NCBI GenBank assembly: GCA_012274445.1
Contig: JAAROD010000015.1
Coordinates: 3,162,001-3,226,000, forward strand
DNA from: Sclerotiophoma versabilis
Lineage: Eukaryota > Ascomycota > Dothideomycetes > Pleosporales > Didymellaceae
Reading direction: 5' to 3'
Length of the DNA: 64,000 bases
In this document: positions 33,230 to 43,703 of the stretch, in pieces
Position numbering within the stretch: position 1 is the stretch's first letter
Layout of the letters: each line of letters starts with the position of its first letter
Program-made: the position numbers and the translations under genes
The notes under the pieces: model-generated
The model's database searches: none
What the model was told of the DNA's origin: nothing
The model's input: only the letters and a program-made list of their open reading frames with translations

Positions 33230-33766
33230 TCATCCTTCCTCTTCGTCACCGAAAGTGAGCTTGACAACTTTGGCTTTCTTCTTAGGCTTCTTGACAGACT
33301 TCACATCTCCTTTTTTCGCGTCTTTCAGCTCTTCCTTGATATCGTTCTGCTCGTCGCCGATAATCTTGGCGGCTTTTCGTTTCCTAGCATTCGCTCCAAC
33401 TTCTGAAATCTTGTCCTTTGACATCGGCTCCCCGTCCTTGCTCAATTCTCTGGTGGCATCTTCTTGCTGGGGATTCTTGTCGTTTTTGGGGTCTTCCTTG
33501 GCAACAAATGCTTCATACTCTTCTTTAGTCATGGACTGGTTGGTATCCTCCAGGACATAGGTAGGGGCGTCGTCTTCGTCATCCTGCTTCATCCTCTTGT
33601 TTCTTGGCACTGGGCGTTCATGGCGCGCTGAGTCTTCACCTTGCATCTGACCTCGTAGCCTTTGCAGGAACGCAGGCTGTGAATTGTCTGGCACTGTGAG
33701 TATAGGTCTTGATGTGGTATCCAGCGGCGACTCACCGAAATGCAAGTCTTTTGCCTTAAAACTCAT
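33230..33766 (-). CDS. DUF4604 (KIAA1143-like) small nuclear-type protein
   Basis: Exons 33736-33766 and 33230-33693 encode 164 residues. The start MSFKAKDLHF and the following QPAFLQRLRG, the RHERP segment and DDEDDAPTYVLEDTNQSMTK are the recognisable DUF4604 blocks. The C-terminus is Lys-rich with nuclear-localisation-like clusters (ARKRKAAK, VKKPKKKAKV). The 42-nt intron (33694-33735, GTGAG to CACAG) is a multiple of three and has no stop, so intron retention would give a 178-residue product. The family is conserved from fungi to animals, with no firmly established role known to me. An ATG 14 codons upstream is in frame but not protein-like. Confidence 0.88.
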   Translation of the reverse strand: MSFKAKDLHFGESPLDTTSRPILTVPDNSQPAFLQRLRGQMQGEDSARHERPVPRNKRMKQDDEDDAPTYVLEDTNQSMTKEEYEAFVAKEDPKNDKNPQQEDATRELSKDGEPMSKDKISEVGANARKRKAAKIIGDEQNDIKEELKDAKKGDVKSVKKPKKKAKVVKLTFGDEEEG

Positions 33767-34485
33767 CTTGACTAGCCGATAAGTAATCAAGTCCAGAGTA
33801 GATGCCAAATGCAGAGGATGTATCAGGCTTCGGCTGTACAGACGTGGAGTAGTACGAGGCTGAGGGTGGACGCCTATTGATCTTCCCGAGGCGCGGGAGA
33901 TGTGACGTGCGGCTCCTTGCTCTCGGCGTATTATTCCCGAATATACGAGCTGTGGATCCAGATATCAACCGAACATAGGCTTTGTGCTCTATTCCGAAGA
34001 TGTCTGCTCCAAAAATGGTGGATGGGTGTGGCGGCAGTTGCTCCTTGGCGGCGACTGCAGGGCTGCAACTTCCGTGCGCGTGCACGACTGGCCAGCTTCT
34101 TCCTAGCAGGGTCCACACCTACGGGCATGAATCGCCGGCCAGCTCGAGACATACGCAATCGCGCGTCTATCACAGGCTTTTCAGTTTCATTTCCCAGAAG
34201 TCAACATCACAACCACACGGCCGCTGCGCTCTTATCGGACCACACACAGGCGTTCCACGCATCCTCCAGGAGTAACCTCCGGCCGCTCGTTACATGCGCA
34301 AAGCACTTGCGTTGACCACGTTGCTCGTACACTCCCACCGTCGATAGCATATCCTGTCTAAGCCCCTATCTGCCACCTGCACCCCCGAACACGAGAGACG
34401 GACTGCCATTGGGGTTGGACCTGCGGAGCGCTGCCGCTGGCAGAACATAGAACGTTTGCTCAACACGAGGTGCTAGAGCGCGGCC
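33767..34485. promoter_or_regulatory. Divergent promoter region between the DUF4604 and mannosyltransferase genes
   Basis: Overlapping frames on both strands in 33.75-34.3 kb have no domain and conflict with each other. No specific element was recognised. Confidence 0.45.
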
Positions 34486-36168
34486 ATGGGCTTCATACGA
34501 GACCTCACGAGGAGGCTACCGTCTTCCAAAGACAGCTTGGACAAGTTTGACGACTTATCGCGACAAGCAGAGAAAGTCTCTCCGCGATTAGCCTTCTTTC
34601 GCCGGCGCATACGACTGAAGGGAAACTCGACCGTCTCACTACCACTTGGCCTGGTTCTGCTGTTCCCATGTCTTGTCATAATCCTGATACTGGTCCTCTT
34701 TATGAGATCGCCAGACTCACAGGGTATTATGATGCCTGGTGGTGGACCGCCACCCTCGATACGGTATGCGCCTGTTGTTGCGCCATGCACTTGGACAGGG
34801 GACTGACAGCCTGCAGGAAAATCAGTGAGAAATACGACAAGCCCTTCGCGATAGGTTGTCTCGAGCCCCAGACGAACGGCCCCCGAGCGAATGCAGCAAT
34901 TGTGGTCTTAGCGAGGAACAAGGAGCTTGACGGCGTCATCCAGTCTATCAAGTCGTTCGAGAGGCATTTTAACAGGTGGTTCAACTACCCTTATGTTTTC
35001 CTCAATGACGGCGATTTCAATTCAACATTCAAGGAGACCGTAAGCAATCACACAAAGTCGACAGTCGAGTGGGGCAAGATATCACCAGAGCACTGGGGCT
35101 TCCCAGACTGGGCCGACCCTGCGGTTATAAAAGAAGGCATCGCGAAGCAGGGCGATCGCGCTATCATGTACGGTGGCATGGAGAGCTACCACCACATGTG
35201 TCGATTCTACTCTGGGTATGTAACAATCATGCTCAAACCTTTAAAAGATACACTATACTGATCCATCACAGTCAGTTTTATAAGCACGAGCTGCTACAGA
35301 AGTACGAATGGTACTGGCGCCTAGAGCCAGAAATCACCTATTTCTGCGATATTACGTACGACCCTTTCGTCCACATGATACGAAATAAGAAGACGTACGG
35401 CTTCACCATCGCCGTAAAGGAGCTGCGAGAGACAGTTCCGAACATCTTCCGCTACGCGTCAGCATTCAAAAGGATGAACAACATCACGTCCCAAGGAATG
35501 TGGGAGATGTTCGTCGAGAAGCCGAAAGAGGAGCCCAAGGACAAGCTGCCCAAGGACGATCCAAAGTACAAGAAGCCTCTACCGCAAGAAATCTTGAACT
35601 CAGAACCAGGCACTGGAGCGCTCCCTGAGATCGATCCAGAAAACATGGAGGGGGAAAACTACAACATGTGTCACTTCTGGAGTAACTTCGAGATTGTCAA
35701 CCTGGCTTGGTACCGCAGCAAAGAGTACAACGACTTCTTCGAGATGATGGATCGCAGTGGTGGCTTCTGGATGGAACGAGTAAGTGCACTTGTTTGAGAT
35801 CAATGTGGGTGGCTAACAAACTTTAGTGGGGCGATGCACCGATCCACTCACTCGCTGCGGGCATCCTTCTCGGTCCTCAAGACGTCCACTACTTCCGGGA
35901 CTTTGGCTATCGACACACCACGATCCAACATTGTCCTGCAAATGCCCCTGCACGACAGCTGCCTAGGATTCCCTACCTTGAAGAAACTACCTTAGATGAG
36001 AAGGCACGAAAGGAAGAAGACGATTACTGGGCACACCCAGATCCGCCTAAAGAGAACGGCGTTGGCTGTCGCTGTAGATGCGATACTGACATCGTTGATG
36101 TAGAAGGCAAAGAAGGGTCTTGTCTTGCAGAGTGGGTGGAGGTTGCAGGGGGCTGGGCATCGCCTTGA
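34486..36168 (+). CDS. Glycosyltransferase family 15, Golgi alpha-1,2-mannosyltransferase (KRE2/KTR type)
   Basis: Exons 34486-34763, 34817-35215, 35272-35779 and 35827-36168 encode 508 residues, with introns of 53, 56 and 47 nt in phase. The N-terminus is a short basic cytosolic stretch and one hydrophobic anchor (LPLGLVLLFPCLVIILILVL), giving type II Golgi topology. The GT15 blocks follow: AAIVVLARNKELDGVIQSIK, YPYVFLNDGDF, YHHMCRFYSGQFYKHELLQK, WRLEPEITYFCDITYDPF, YNMCHFWSNFEI (its Glu is the family's proposed catalytic residue) and FWMERWGDAPIHSLAAGILL. It transfers mannose from GDP-mannose onto N- and O-linked glycans. A Lys/Pro/Asp-rich insert (PKEEPKDKLPKDDPKYKKPL) before the CHFWSN block is unusual for the family. 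Confidence 0.95.
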
Positions 36169-36898
36169 CCTTCATGATTACTGTTTACTGTTGTTCTGCA
36201 TTACGTTCAGGCGAGCATTTTGGGCGGCGCCAGCATTTGCTTCAGCTTTCTACACGGCGCGGTGGTGTTTAGGAACGCATCTTGGCTGGGCCATATGGGA
36301 GCAGGTGTTACGATAAGGCGTTGCCGGACAGGCTTCACGTTCACTGTACATATAGACCGTTGCGCGATGTATACCTTCAGGGCTATGCCGAGAGACATGA
36401 GCGCGAGCCAACACGTTGCAATTAACCAGGGGTTGCTATCTGTCCTTTGAGCATTCCGCTTCACATGACTTCTGTTCAGTGTTAAGGTGCACAATACCGA
36501 TAAGGAAGCGGGGCGCGGGGTGTCTTGCCTCTGATTGGCCACGGTTCATGGTAAGCCAGGTGCTCGTGCGATGCTCACTTGCCTCACAACTTGACGCCTT
36601 TGTACATGGCACACGCAGCCAAACTCTCAACCCTGATCAAAGACCTGACTACGTTTACTGACTCACCAGGTTCTGATAAGTTTTGGTCCTGACAGTGTTT
36701 CAACAAGGTAAGCCGCACATCTGAGCTCCCCCGCATGCATCATCTCCAGCAAGGCCCCCGTTTCACGCGCTCCGGCCCACTAGGCGTTAGGCAGCTTCCG
36801 CTCCTACCTTCACCCGAGTGGCCTCTTCGTACCTTCTTAACCCCTCCATGCCCCTCTAACGTCTCTTACATACTCTTGTTTTGGGACTTTCAGCTGAC
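36169..36898. other. Spacer upstream of the large single-pass protein gene
   Basis: Overlapping short frames with no domain. The last 200 bases are pyrimidine-rich, as common in fungal promoters and 5' leaders. Confidence 0.5.
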
Positions 36899-39187
36899 AT
36901 GTCTTCAAGTAATTCCAAAGCAACACCGGAGTTTCAGTATCCGCCGGTACAAGCTGATCGTTCACTTACCATCCTTGACCTCGACACACTAATGATGAAG
37001 TCACCTACACGTCGACTGCCGGAGCACCCCGGCAGTTCGCTCGACGACAGCACCTATGAAATGCTTACCGACAGCCTGTTTGAGACTTCCGATGACGAAG
37101 CTCACACTGCATCGATTGCATCCACATCTGACGACCCCACGCCAGACGATGCCTCAACGTTCAGCGACGATGACGATGACTTCGAGCGTCACCACCGAGC
37201 ACTCGACGAGAGCACCCAGTCCATGCATGCCACAGCCGCACACGACGATCTCGAGACGCCGATGGCAACAAGTGGGGACGACAGCATGCTCACGATGGTA
37301 CCGGACCATCTCGAGGGCAGCAGCGGCTCAAGGATGCTCCAACTTGATGAAGAGCCAACAGAGAATGCCGAGGCTTCTTTGGGAACCACAGTCCTCAGGA
37401 CTTTCCCGACACAGACACAAGAACTGCCCAAGGTACTAGAGATCTATGGTCGAACGCAGATACGAGTGGTCGTCAAGGCGGCACTCTCCCCTCGCTACCT
37501 CTCCACGCCGGAGTCCTACAAGATCCTCTTCGTCGGGCTACCAGAGAAATGGGTGCAGGACGACATTATAGCCCATATCCATGCGGCGTTGAAAGCGTCA
37601 CCTAGTAACACAAGGTCAGTAATGGTCAGAGGTCAGATGGAGCCTCTTGGGACTGTCATCGATGCTCAGAGCTGCGCGCACTTCGATATCCGCAACGCTG
37701 AAGCAACTCTGCCTGATGTCTTCCTTCGCCTCGAGAACGGGCAGCACCTCACGGTTGGACGCCGGAAAACGCCACGATTTGATCTTGTGATTCTCTGCCA
37801 TACACAGAAGCGTGAAACTGCCACTGACACGCAGACATACGATTCGCTTCGCAGCGCTCTCCGTCAGCACCAGATTCCATTGATCGAACTCACAGACATC
37901 AAGCCATATGGTGCCGGCACTCACACGTACGATATGCGAAGCTTGGCTGCTTGTCTCGAAGGTCGTAGCGACGACAAGGCTGATTTTGAGTTGCTTGAAG
38001 TCCTCCCACTGGACACTTATAATTTCTGTGAGCTGGAGCCGGCTCAGATCAACCGTCACTTGGCATTGATCAGTCCACACTTGGCTGCGCCGATTGTCGA
38101 AGCCACCCCAACGACGCGGCTCTCGGCCATGGGCGACACTCTTCGTGCTATTGGCAAGCAAATGCGGACAGGCGCACCAGCTACCACCAAGGTCCTACTG
38201 CTCTCCATTGCACTCACTGCAATGCTGTCGGCCTTTGTTCTTAGTCCAGTGTACATGCCACTTGTGCTACAGAAGCCCACGGATATGGCAACTGAACCAT
38301 CCACGATTTCTGTCGTCCCAGAGTCGAGTCCGTTTGTAACACCATCTGCAGTTAGCTCTTCGAGTGCCGTTTCTATCCCTTCTCCATCTTCTTCGAGCGT
38401 GTCCGTACCGAAGGGTCTTACAGTCGTTCCTTCACCGGCGAAAGAGCTCAAGCCAAAACAGGATAAGAAGAAAGAGGGGAAGCTCAATGGGTTTGAGATT
38501 CAGACTGCTGGTGAGAAGCAGTTCGTTGTCACTCCATCGAAAGAGCTAGCCAACTCGAGGAAGAAGCCGCAGCTCCAGATCCAAGTCTTCCGCAATACGA
38601 CTTTAGTTCCTATCCGTTACATTAGGACTATCGCCGGCGAGTACTTTGTAGATCTTGAAGAGGAGTACCCTTTCAGCACGTTCAACGTCAGCATTGCAAG
38701 CTACTCCAAGCCTCTTTTACGCCAGTCATTTGAGGTCAGTCTAGGTCACAACAGGACTTGGCTTGACCAGATGCTCGGCACTACCACGACAAAGGTACTA
38801 GATGCTCAGTCAATCCTTTGGAATATCTCTTCCTCGGTCGTCGAGCAGGTCCACGATAAACTGAACGATGTCGTTGGTCCCACCGTTTGTCAGTGGATAG
38901 ATGAAGGTCGCAAGTTGGAACAAGCCGCGTACAACGCTGCAAAGGACAGCCTGGGTTCCAGCACAGAGCTCGTAAAGCATGTCCCCGAGGCCACCTGGAT
39001 GGGTCTAAGGAAAGCTACAGCTCCAGTTCGACTGTCGCAAACTATGTGGAGGGCCAGGATGAACGCTCTTCGAGTACGCTGCAGCCTGGAAACAGCTGCG
39101 GGGAGGTTACTGAAGTTGCCGAATGATCATTCCAGCCGGGCGTGTATCGAACTGCATTCGCTCGGTCAAGAGAAGAGGGAGGATTGA
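36899..39187 (+). CDS. Large single-pass membrane protein of unknown function
   Basis: A single exon of 762 residues from ATG 36899. The first 150 residues are acidic and disordered (DDDDDF, many Ser/Thr). A folded block follows (YKILFVGLPEKWVQDDIIAH, VILCHTQKRE, IPLIELTDIKPYGAGTHTYD) whose alternating hydrophobic strands suggest an alpha/beta fold. A single membrane helix lies near residue 440 (TTKVLLLSIALTAMLSAFVL). A Ser/Pro/Lys-rich linker and a second folded region come after it (QIQVFRNTTLVPIRYIRTIA, then EYFVDLEEEYPF), ending in helices. I recognise no named domain. The layout, with one folded region on each side of the membrane, would fit an ER or nuclear-envelope protein; that is inference. 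Confidence 0.8.
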   Translation: MSSSNSKATPEFQYPPVQADRSLTILDLDTLMMKSPTRRLPEHPGSSLDDSTYEMLTDSLFETSDDEAHTASIASTSDDPTPDDASTFSDDDDDFERHHRALDESTQSMHATAAHDDLETPMATSGDDSMLTMVPDHLEGSSGSRMLQLDEEPTENAEASLGTTVLRTFPTQTQELPKVLEIYGRTQIRVVVKAALSPRYLSTPESYKILFVGLPEKWVQDDIIAHIHAALKASPSNTRSVMVRGQMEPLGTVIDAQSCAHFDIRNAEATLPDVFLRLENGQHLTVGRRKTPRFDLVILCHTQKRETATDTQTYDSLRSALRQHQIPLIELTDIKPYGAGTHTYDMRSLAACLEGRSDDKADFELLEVLPLDTYNFCELEPAQINRHLALISPHLAAPIVEATPTTRLSAMGDTLRAIGKQMRTGAPATTKVLLLSIALTAMLSAFVLSPVYMPLVLQKPTDMATEPSTISVVPESSPFVTPSAVSSSSAVSIPSPSSSSVSVPKGLTVVPSPAKELKPKQDKKKEGKLNGFEIQTAGEKQFVVTPSKELANSRKKPQLQIQVFRNTTLVPIRYIRTIAGEYFVDLEEEYPFSTFNVSIASYSKPLLRQSFEVSLGHNRTWLDQMLGTTTTKVLDAQSILWNISSSVVEQVHDKLNDVVGPTVCQWIDEGRKLEQAAYNAAKDSLGSSTELVKHVPEATWMGLRKATAPVRLSQTMWRARMNALRVRCSLETAAGRLLKLPNDHSSRACIELHSLGQEKRED

Positions 39188-39730
39188 TCTACATAAAGTA
39201 CATTGGCCGGGGAATGTGCTAGAACCGGTCTCGATGGTGTTCCTATTGGGTGGTATCGGCGTTCAGGTTACAGCATGGGACCGGAAGACGGGATGCATCA
39301 TCGAAGTATCGTTTGCGACAGCGCTGACGATGAATATGGCGTTGAGTGGGTTGGATTTCCTCAGATACCAGGTGCGGGGCGACATTGGCGGCACTGGCGT
39401 CGTTCTTCTTCTGTTTCTTTTGTCAAGGGACTGATATGATCAAGCCCATATCGAGTAGATTTCCATTGACATATTTGCACCGAAACTTTGCATGTTTCGT
39501 GACACGTTGGGTGTGCATGCTCCCATATTGTTCTTCAGGGCTGAGTTTGCTACCCTGGTTGCGCTATGACCAGCAAGCTAAACATGCCCCTCATTGCCGC
39601 CTCCCACAAATTCGTAGACTAGGCTAACGACAACACCCAAACACACTCTGTAACTTGTCCTTTCTGGTTACAGTGTCCTCTCACCCTATAAGAGCCTCTC
39701 ACCCAGAAACTAGCCGCCAACTCACACATC
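39188..39730. promoter_or_regulatory. Spacer: 3' region of the large membrane protein gene and RanBP1 promoter
   Basis: No independent gene is visible. The interval close to 39731 is rich in CA and CT, like many fungal promoters and 5' leaders. Confidence 0.5.
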
Positions 39731-40657
39731 ATGTCTGACGTCGCTAAGCCCGACCCCGCCGCTGAGCAGGTTGCCAACCCTGGCGCAACTCTTGTCAAGG
39801 ACGAGACGGCCAAGGTCACCACGGACAAGGCCGCGGACAAAGACGCGAAGCCCGCGACTACCACCAGCGATGACAAGCCCGTCACTGAGAAGGCCACAGA
39901 AGCTGCCACTTTTGCTGCTGCTGCAGTCAAGGACAACGTTTTCTCCATGTTCGGTGGTGGCCCCAAGAAGGAGAAGAAGGAGGAGGTCGACGACGCCGAT
40001 GAGCCTTCTGGCTCTTCCAAGGCGCAGGCCACTGGCGTAAGTAGCAGCAGTCTTCCCACGATGGCAACACTGACACATTGCAGGAGGACGACCCCGAGGC
40101 CCAGGAGCCTGACGTTGAGTTCGCCCCCGTCGTTCACCTGACCGAGAAGGTCGACACCAAGACCAACGAGGAGCTCGAGGAGCAGGTGTTCAAGATGCGC
40201 GCCAAGCTGTTCAAGTTCGACCGCGAGTCGCGAGAGTGGAAGGAGAGGGGCACGGGCGATGTCAGGTTACTGAAGCACAAGGAGAACGGCAAGACCCGCC
40301 TGGTTATGCGACGAGACAAGACGCTCAAGGTTTGCGCCAACCACTACGGTATGATAGATGGCGGTTTGGGCGTGGGATGAATACTGAGAAGTGTACAGTT
40401 GTGCCCGACATGAAGCTGTCGCCCAACGTTGGCAGCGACCGCAGCTGGGTCTGGAACGCCGCTGCTGACGTCAGTGAGGGCGAGCCTGAGGCTCAGACTC
40501 TTGCCATCCGTTTCGGCAACAGCGAGAGTAGGTTTCAGCTTCCCACTAGAGCAGGATGGATTGCTAACGGTGCTTTTCAGACGCCAACCTCTTCAAGGAG
40601 GCTTTCATCAAGGCACAGCAGGAGAACGAGGCCCTGTTCAGCAAGTCGTCGGAGTAA
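39731..40657 (+). CDS. yrb1: Ran-binding protein 1 (Yrb1 type)
   Basis: Exons 39731-40036, 40084-40348, 40399-40527 and 40581-40657 encode 258 residues. The first 100 residues are Lys/Asp/Ala-rich and disordered. The Ran-binding domain runs from FAPVVHLTEKVDTKTNEELE through FKMRAKLFKFDRESREWKER, GTGDVRLLKHKENGKTRLVM, RRDKTLKVCANHYVVPDMKL and RSWVWNAAADVSEG to TLAIRFGNSENANLFKEAF, the full canonical set including the WKERG/GDV core. RanBP1 binds Ran-GTP and helps RanGAP release export complexes at the cytosolic side of the pore. Introns are 47, 50 and 53 nt and keep phase. A GGA repeat begins six bases after the stop. Confidence 0.97.
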
Positions 40658-41182
40658 GGCAGGGAGGAGGAGGAGGAGGAGGAGGAGGAGGAGGAGGAGG
40701 AGGAAGTGACTCGGATGGGGATGGAGGAATGAAGCATGCATGCACGAAGCGATGACATTTTGGGACGGTATCATATCACGGCGATAGAATCTCTCACCCC
40801 TGCACATACTAGATAGTACTAAATTGGCCTGGCTCTGAGTCTATGGCATTCCCCAAACACAGCGGTCCAAGAAAGTGAGACAACGAACAGTGATGCTGAT
40901 GAAGGCGGCGAAGCGGAGCCACGAGTGAGCTTGGGTTAATCCCTCTCGGCCAGATCTGTACGCTGGCGCAGTAGTACCCGCGCGTGCAGGCAAGCTTAAT
41001 TGCTGTGCCAAGCGCAGAGCTGGAGCTGACGTCCGCCCGCTTGTCCCGCTCCGCCAAACCAAGGGTCGCGTCCAGCCGCCTGCACCCACCGAAGCTCGAC
41101 CTCCGCTCTGACAACGCGCCTGAAGTCGCGCAGCCTCCAGACAACCACCCTTTGAACCGCCGCACTCTGCACCGCCGCCAAC
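40658..41182. other. Spacer between RanBP1 and TAF14
   Basis: Contains the GGA microsatellite, the 3' region of RanBP1 and the TAF14 promoter. Frames seen here on either strand come from the repeat or lack domains. Confidence 0.55.
40663..40704 (+). repeat. (GGA)14 microsatellite just after the RanBP1 stop
   Basis: Fourteen perfect GGA units begin six bases after the RanBP1 TAA. In the 3' untranslated region they would form a purine-rich run in the transcript. Confidence 0.95.
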
Positions 41183-42222
41183 ATGCCTGACGTAAGTGCG
41201 CCGACTGTATGCGGCACAGAAGAAATGCTAATGTCGGGTAGGTCAAGCGCTGGGTCAAGATCATCACCCACCAGAAGCCCATGTACGTGCAGCACGCGCA
41301 GCCGCTGCGCTCACCACCTCCCCCACGCCGACTGCATCCACGTCTTATAGCCAGCGCAACAGCTAACGTACTACCCGCAGCGATGGCCCGTCACCCGTCG
41401 AAGGCTTCCCCATGCGATCATGGAACATCGAGATCTGGCTGCTGGACGACCAAGGCAACGAGGTCCTGCCCACCGTCTACGAGAAGGCCGTCTACAACCT
41501 GCACCCTTCCTTCGACAAGAACAAGCAGAGTGAGTGCGCCGCGAGCATCCAAGGCAGTGCGTGCTGACCGGCGTCCAGCCTTCAAGAAGCCGCCGTTCCG
41601 CATCGACGAGCAGGGATGGGGAGAGTTCGACATGACCATCGTCCTCACTGCAGCACACAAGGGCGGCGAGCACACACTCAGCCACGACCTGAACTTCCAG
41701 TCGGAGCGATACGAGGCCAAGCACCAAGTCGTACGTTCGCCCAGCCCACTACCTATACAGCCTCCACTCTTTCCATCTCCGCCCACTTGCTGACCCTGCC
41801 ACCCAGACCTTCCGCAACCCCAAGCCCGAGCTGCTTGCCCTCCTGCAAGACTCTGGCTCCGCCGACGCAAACGGCGTCCGCGGTAAAGACGCGTCCAAGA
41901 AGAAGGCCCGCCGCGACAAGGCTGTCGACATGGAGAAGCTGGCCGACGGGCTGCAGAAGCTGAGCGAGGACGACTTGCTGCACGTTGTCACCATGGTGCA
42001 CGACAACAAGACGAGCGAGACCTATACTAAGAACGACGTTGAGAGTGCGTTACCCCACCCCTTCCCATCCCATCACCCGTCTCGCCTCGTGGGCATGCAA
42101 TAGTGATTGGACTAAATGCTGACGGATCTATAGATGGCGAGTTCCACGTCGATCTGTACACCCTGCCCGACTCGCTTGTCAAGATGCTGTGGGACTTCAC
42201 AGCGAGCAAGACAGAGTTATAA
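41183..42222 (+). CDS. taf14: YEATS-domain transcription factor subunit TAF14
   Basis: Six exons (41183-41191, 41242-41282, 41381-41529, 41579-41730, 41807-42044, 42134-42222) encode 225 residues; the first exon encodes only MPD. The YEATS domain is clear: VKRWVKIITHQKP, RSWNIEIWLLDDQGNEV, YEKAVYNLHPSFDKNKQTFK, KPPFRIDEQGWGEFDM and HKGGEHTLSHDLNFQSERYE. It reads acyl-lysine marks on histone H3. The C-terminal part (KLADGLQKLSEDDLLHVVTM, then FHVDLYTLPDSLVKMLWDFT) is the extra-terminal (ET) domain, which docks onto partner motifs. In yeast Taf14 is shared by TFIID, TFIIF, SWI/SNF, INO80 and NuA3. All five introns keep phase. Confidence 0.95.
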
Positions 42223-43703
42223 GCACACGAATCTGTGCTTTCAAGCAGGCTAACACAGATGCAGTCGGCCCCGGCATCTGACTGTTACAGAAGAATTACC
42301 AGAACCATCCACCATCTCCAACATGTCAAAAGTGATGTGGAGCTCGACCACGTGTAGCTTCCTAAGCGGTGGTGTGGGCTGGGCAGGGGGAGGAATGGCC
42401 GCATCAATACCGGATCTTGGATTTTTCATATATGTGACCAGGTCACGGTACGTGGCTGTGGTGCTGATCACGTTCAAATTCGAATTACGAGCCATGGAGT
42501 TTGGGCAAAAGTAGGGTAGATACCTCTTCTGAGCGGGCTATCGCTTAGGATCAATCGATGTTTTCACGACTCTATGATCTACAGTCTCACTAATCTTTGA
42601 TCCAGGAGGTACACAATAAAATTCGGTGGTCAGAACCCAATCAAGCAACAATCCGGAGTATTTCCACCCTTGTTCCACAAAATGAGACCCATACTTCTTT
42701 TCTTGTTCAGTCCCTCACGAAATGTTCAAGTCTAGCCGGTATTTCACGAGCATCCAGAGAAATCAACATCCGCCCTTCCTTTCCCACAGCCGACCATCTT
42801 CGTTCTGGACTCGTCACAGAGATAAACATCTTCTCATGGTGTTTGTTATTTCCAAGCACATCCTGAGAGTATCAGCCCAGGGATCTTATACCGGTTCACT
42901 ATCTACGCCCCACCTATTGTTATTTTCTCATTTTTTTTTTCTGACTTCAGCCGTGGCGTTATTCAGTGTATTTCCAGCAGTGCCAGACACGTCTCTACTG
43001 ATCCGTTTTGAAGGCGCGCTACTTCCACTTCACGGGGGCAGCTGTCTATATACGCCTGGTATAAGAGCGGAACTTATCATGGAAACGCGAATTCTGCAAC
43101 CGGAAATCTCTCAATGCAGATATCACTGCTGCTTCGTGGGCGAGATCCAGTGCACTTCCCAGTACGGAATATCAGCGCACTTTAACGCCTGCGATGCGCC
43201 TTCAGACTGTGCGAACGGACTCATTTAGATTGCTGGCTGCTCGAAGGACAGAACAGGACAGGGTGCAGGCGTTTTCTTGTTTTGGAACTAGGCAGAGCCC
43301 AGACACGGTGCGTCATTCGTGCGTTTCTGGAAATGGGAGTGTGGAGGGTGACTCGTGAAAAAAAAAATATGCTGACTGAGTGACTGATATAGCATACATG
43401 AGAAACGGAACATGAAGGATCAAGTGCATGGCTTTGAGGCTGCTTTCATGAAAGTTAAGTCGTCAATTCCATGCCCTCTCAATCGGAGGCAGGCCAGGGA
43501 TCGTGTTTGCAATTGCAATTGCGTAGCATCGTTACCATTCAAGAGCAGCACTATGAGTATCTACAAAAACAGGCGTTGTCATTCATTAACCTTCTTGAGG
43601 AAGCGTTCCGAGCATCTACGAGTATACCGCACCACTGCTGTGGCGCTAGTCGACTGGTGATGCAATTCAAATCACATCATCCATCGTTAGAAAGAAGTTG
43701 CGA
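42223..43703. other. Gap (1.5 kb) without a supportable gene
   Basis: Three overlapping plus-strand frames (42597-42866, 42722-43228, 43412-43660) have no domain or splice structure. The left end is the TAF14 3' region and the right end the 3' region of the WSC gene. Confidence 0.5.

Noticed and set aside
42722..43228. Plus-strand 168-codon frame
   Set aside because: No signal peptide, domain or splice support, and two other frames overlap it.
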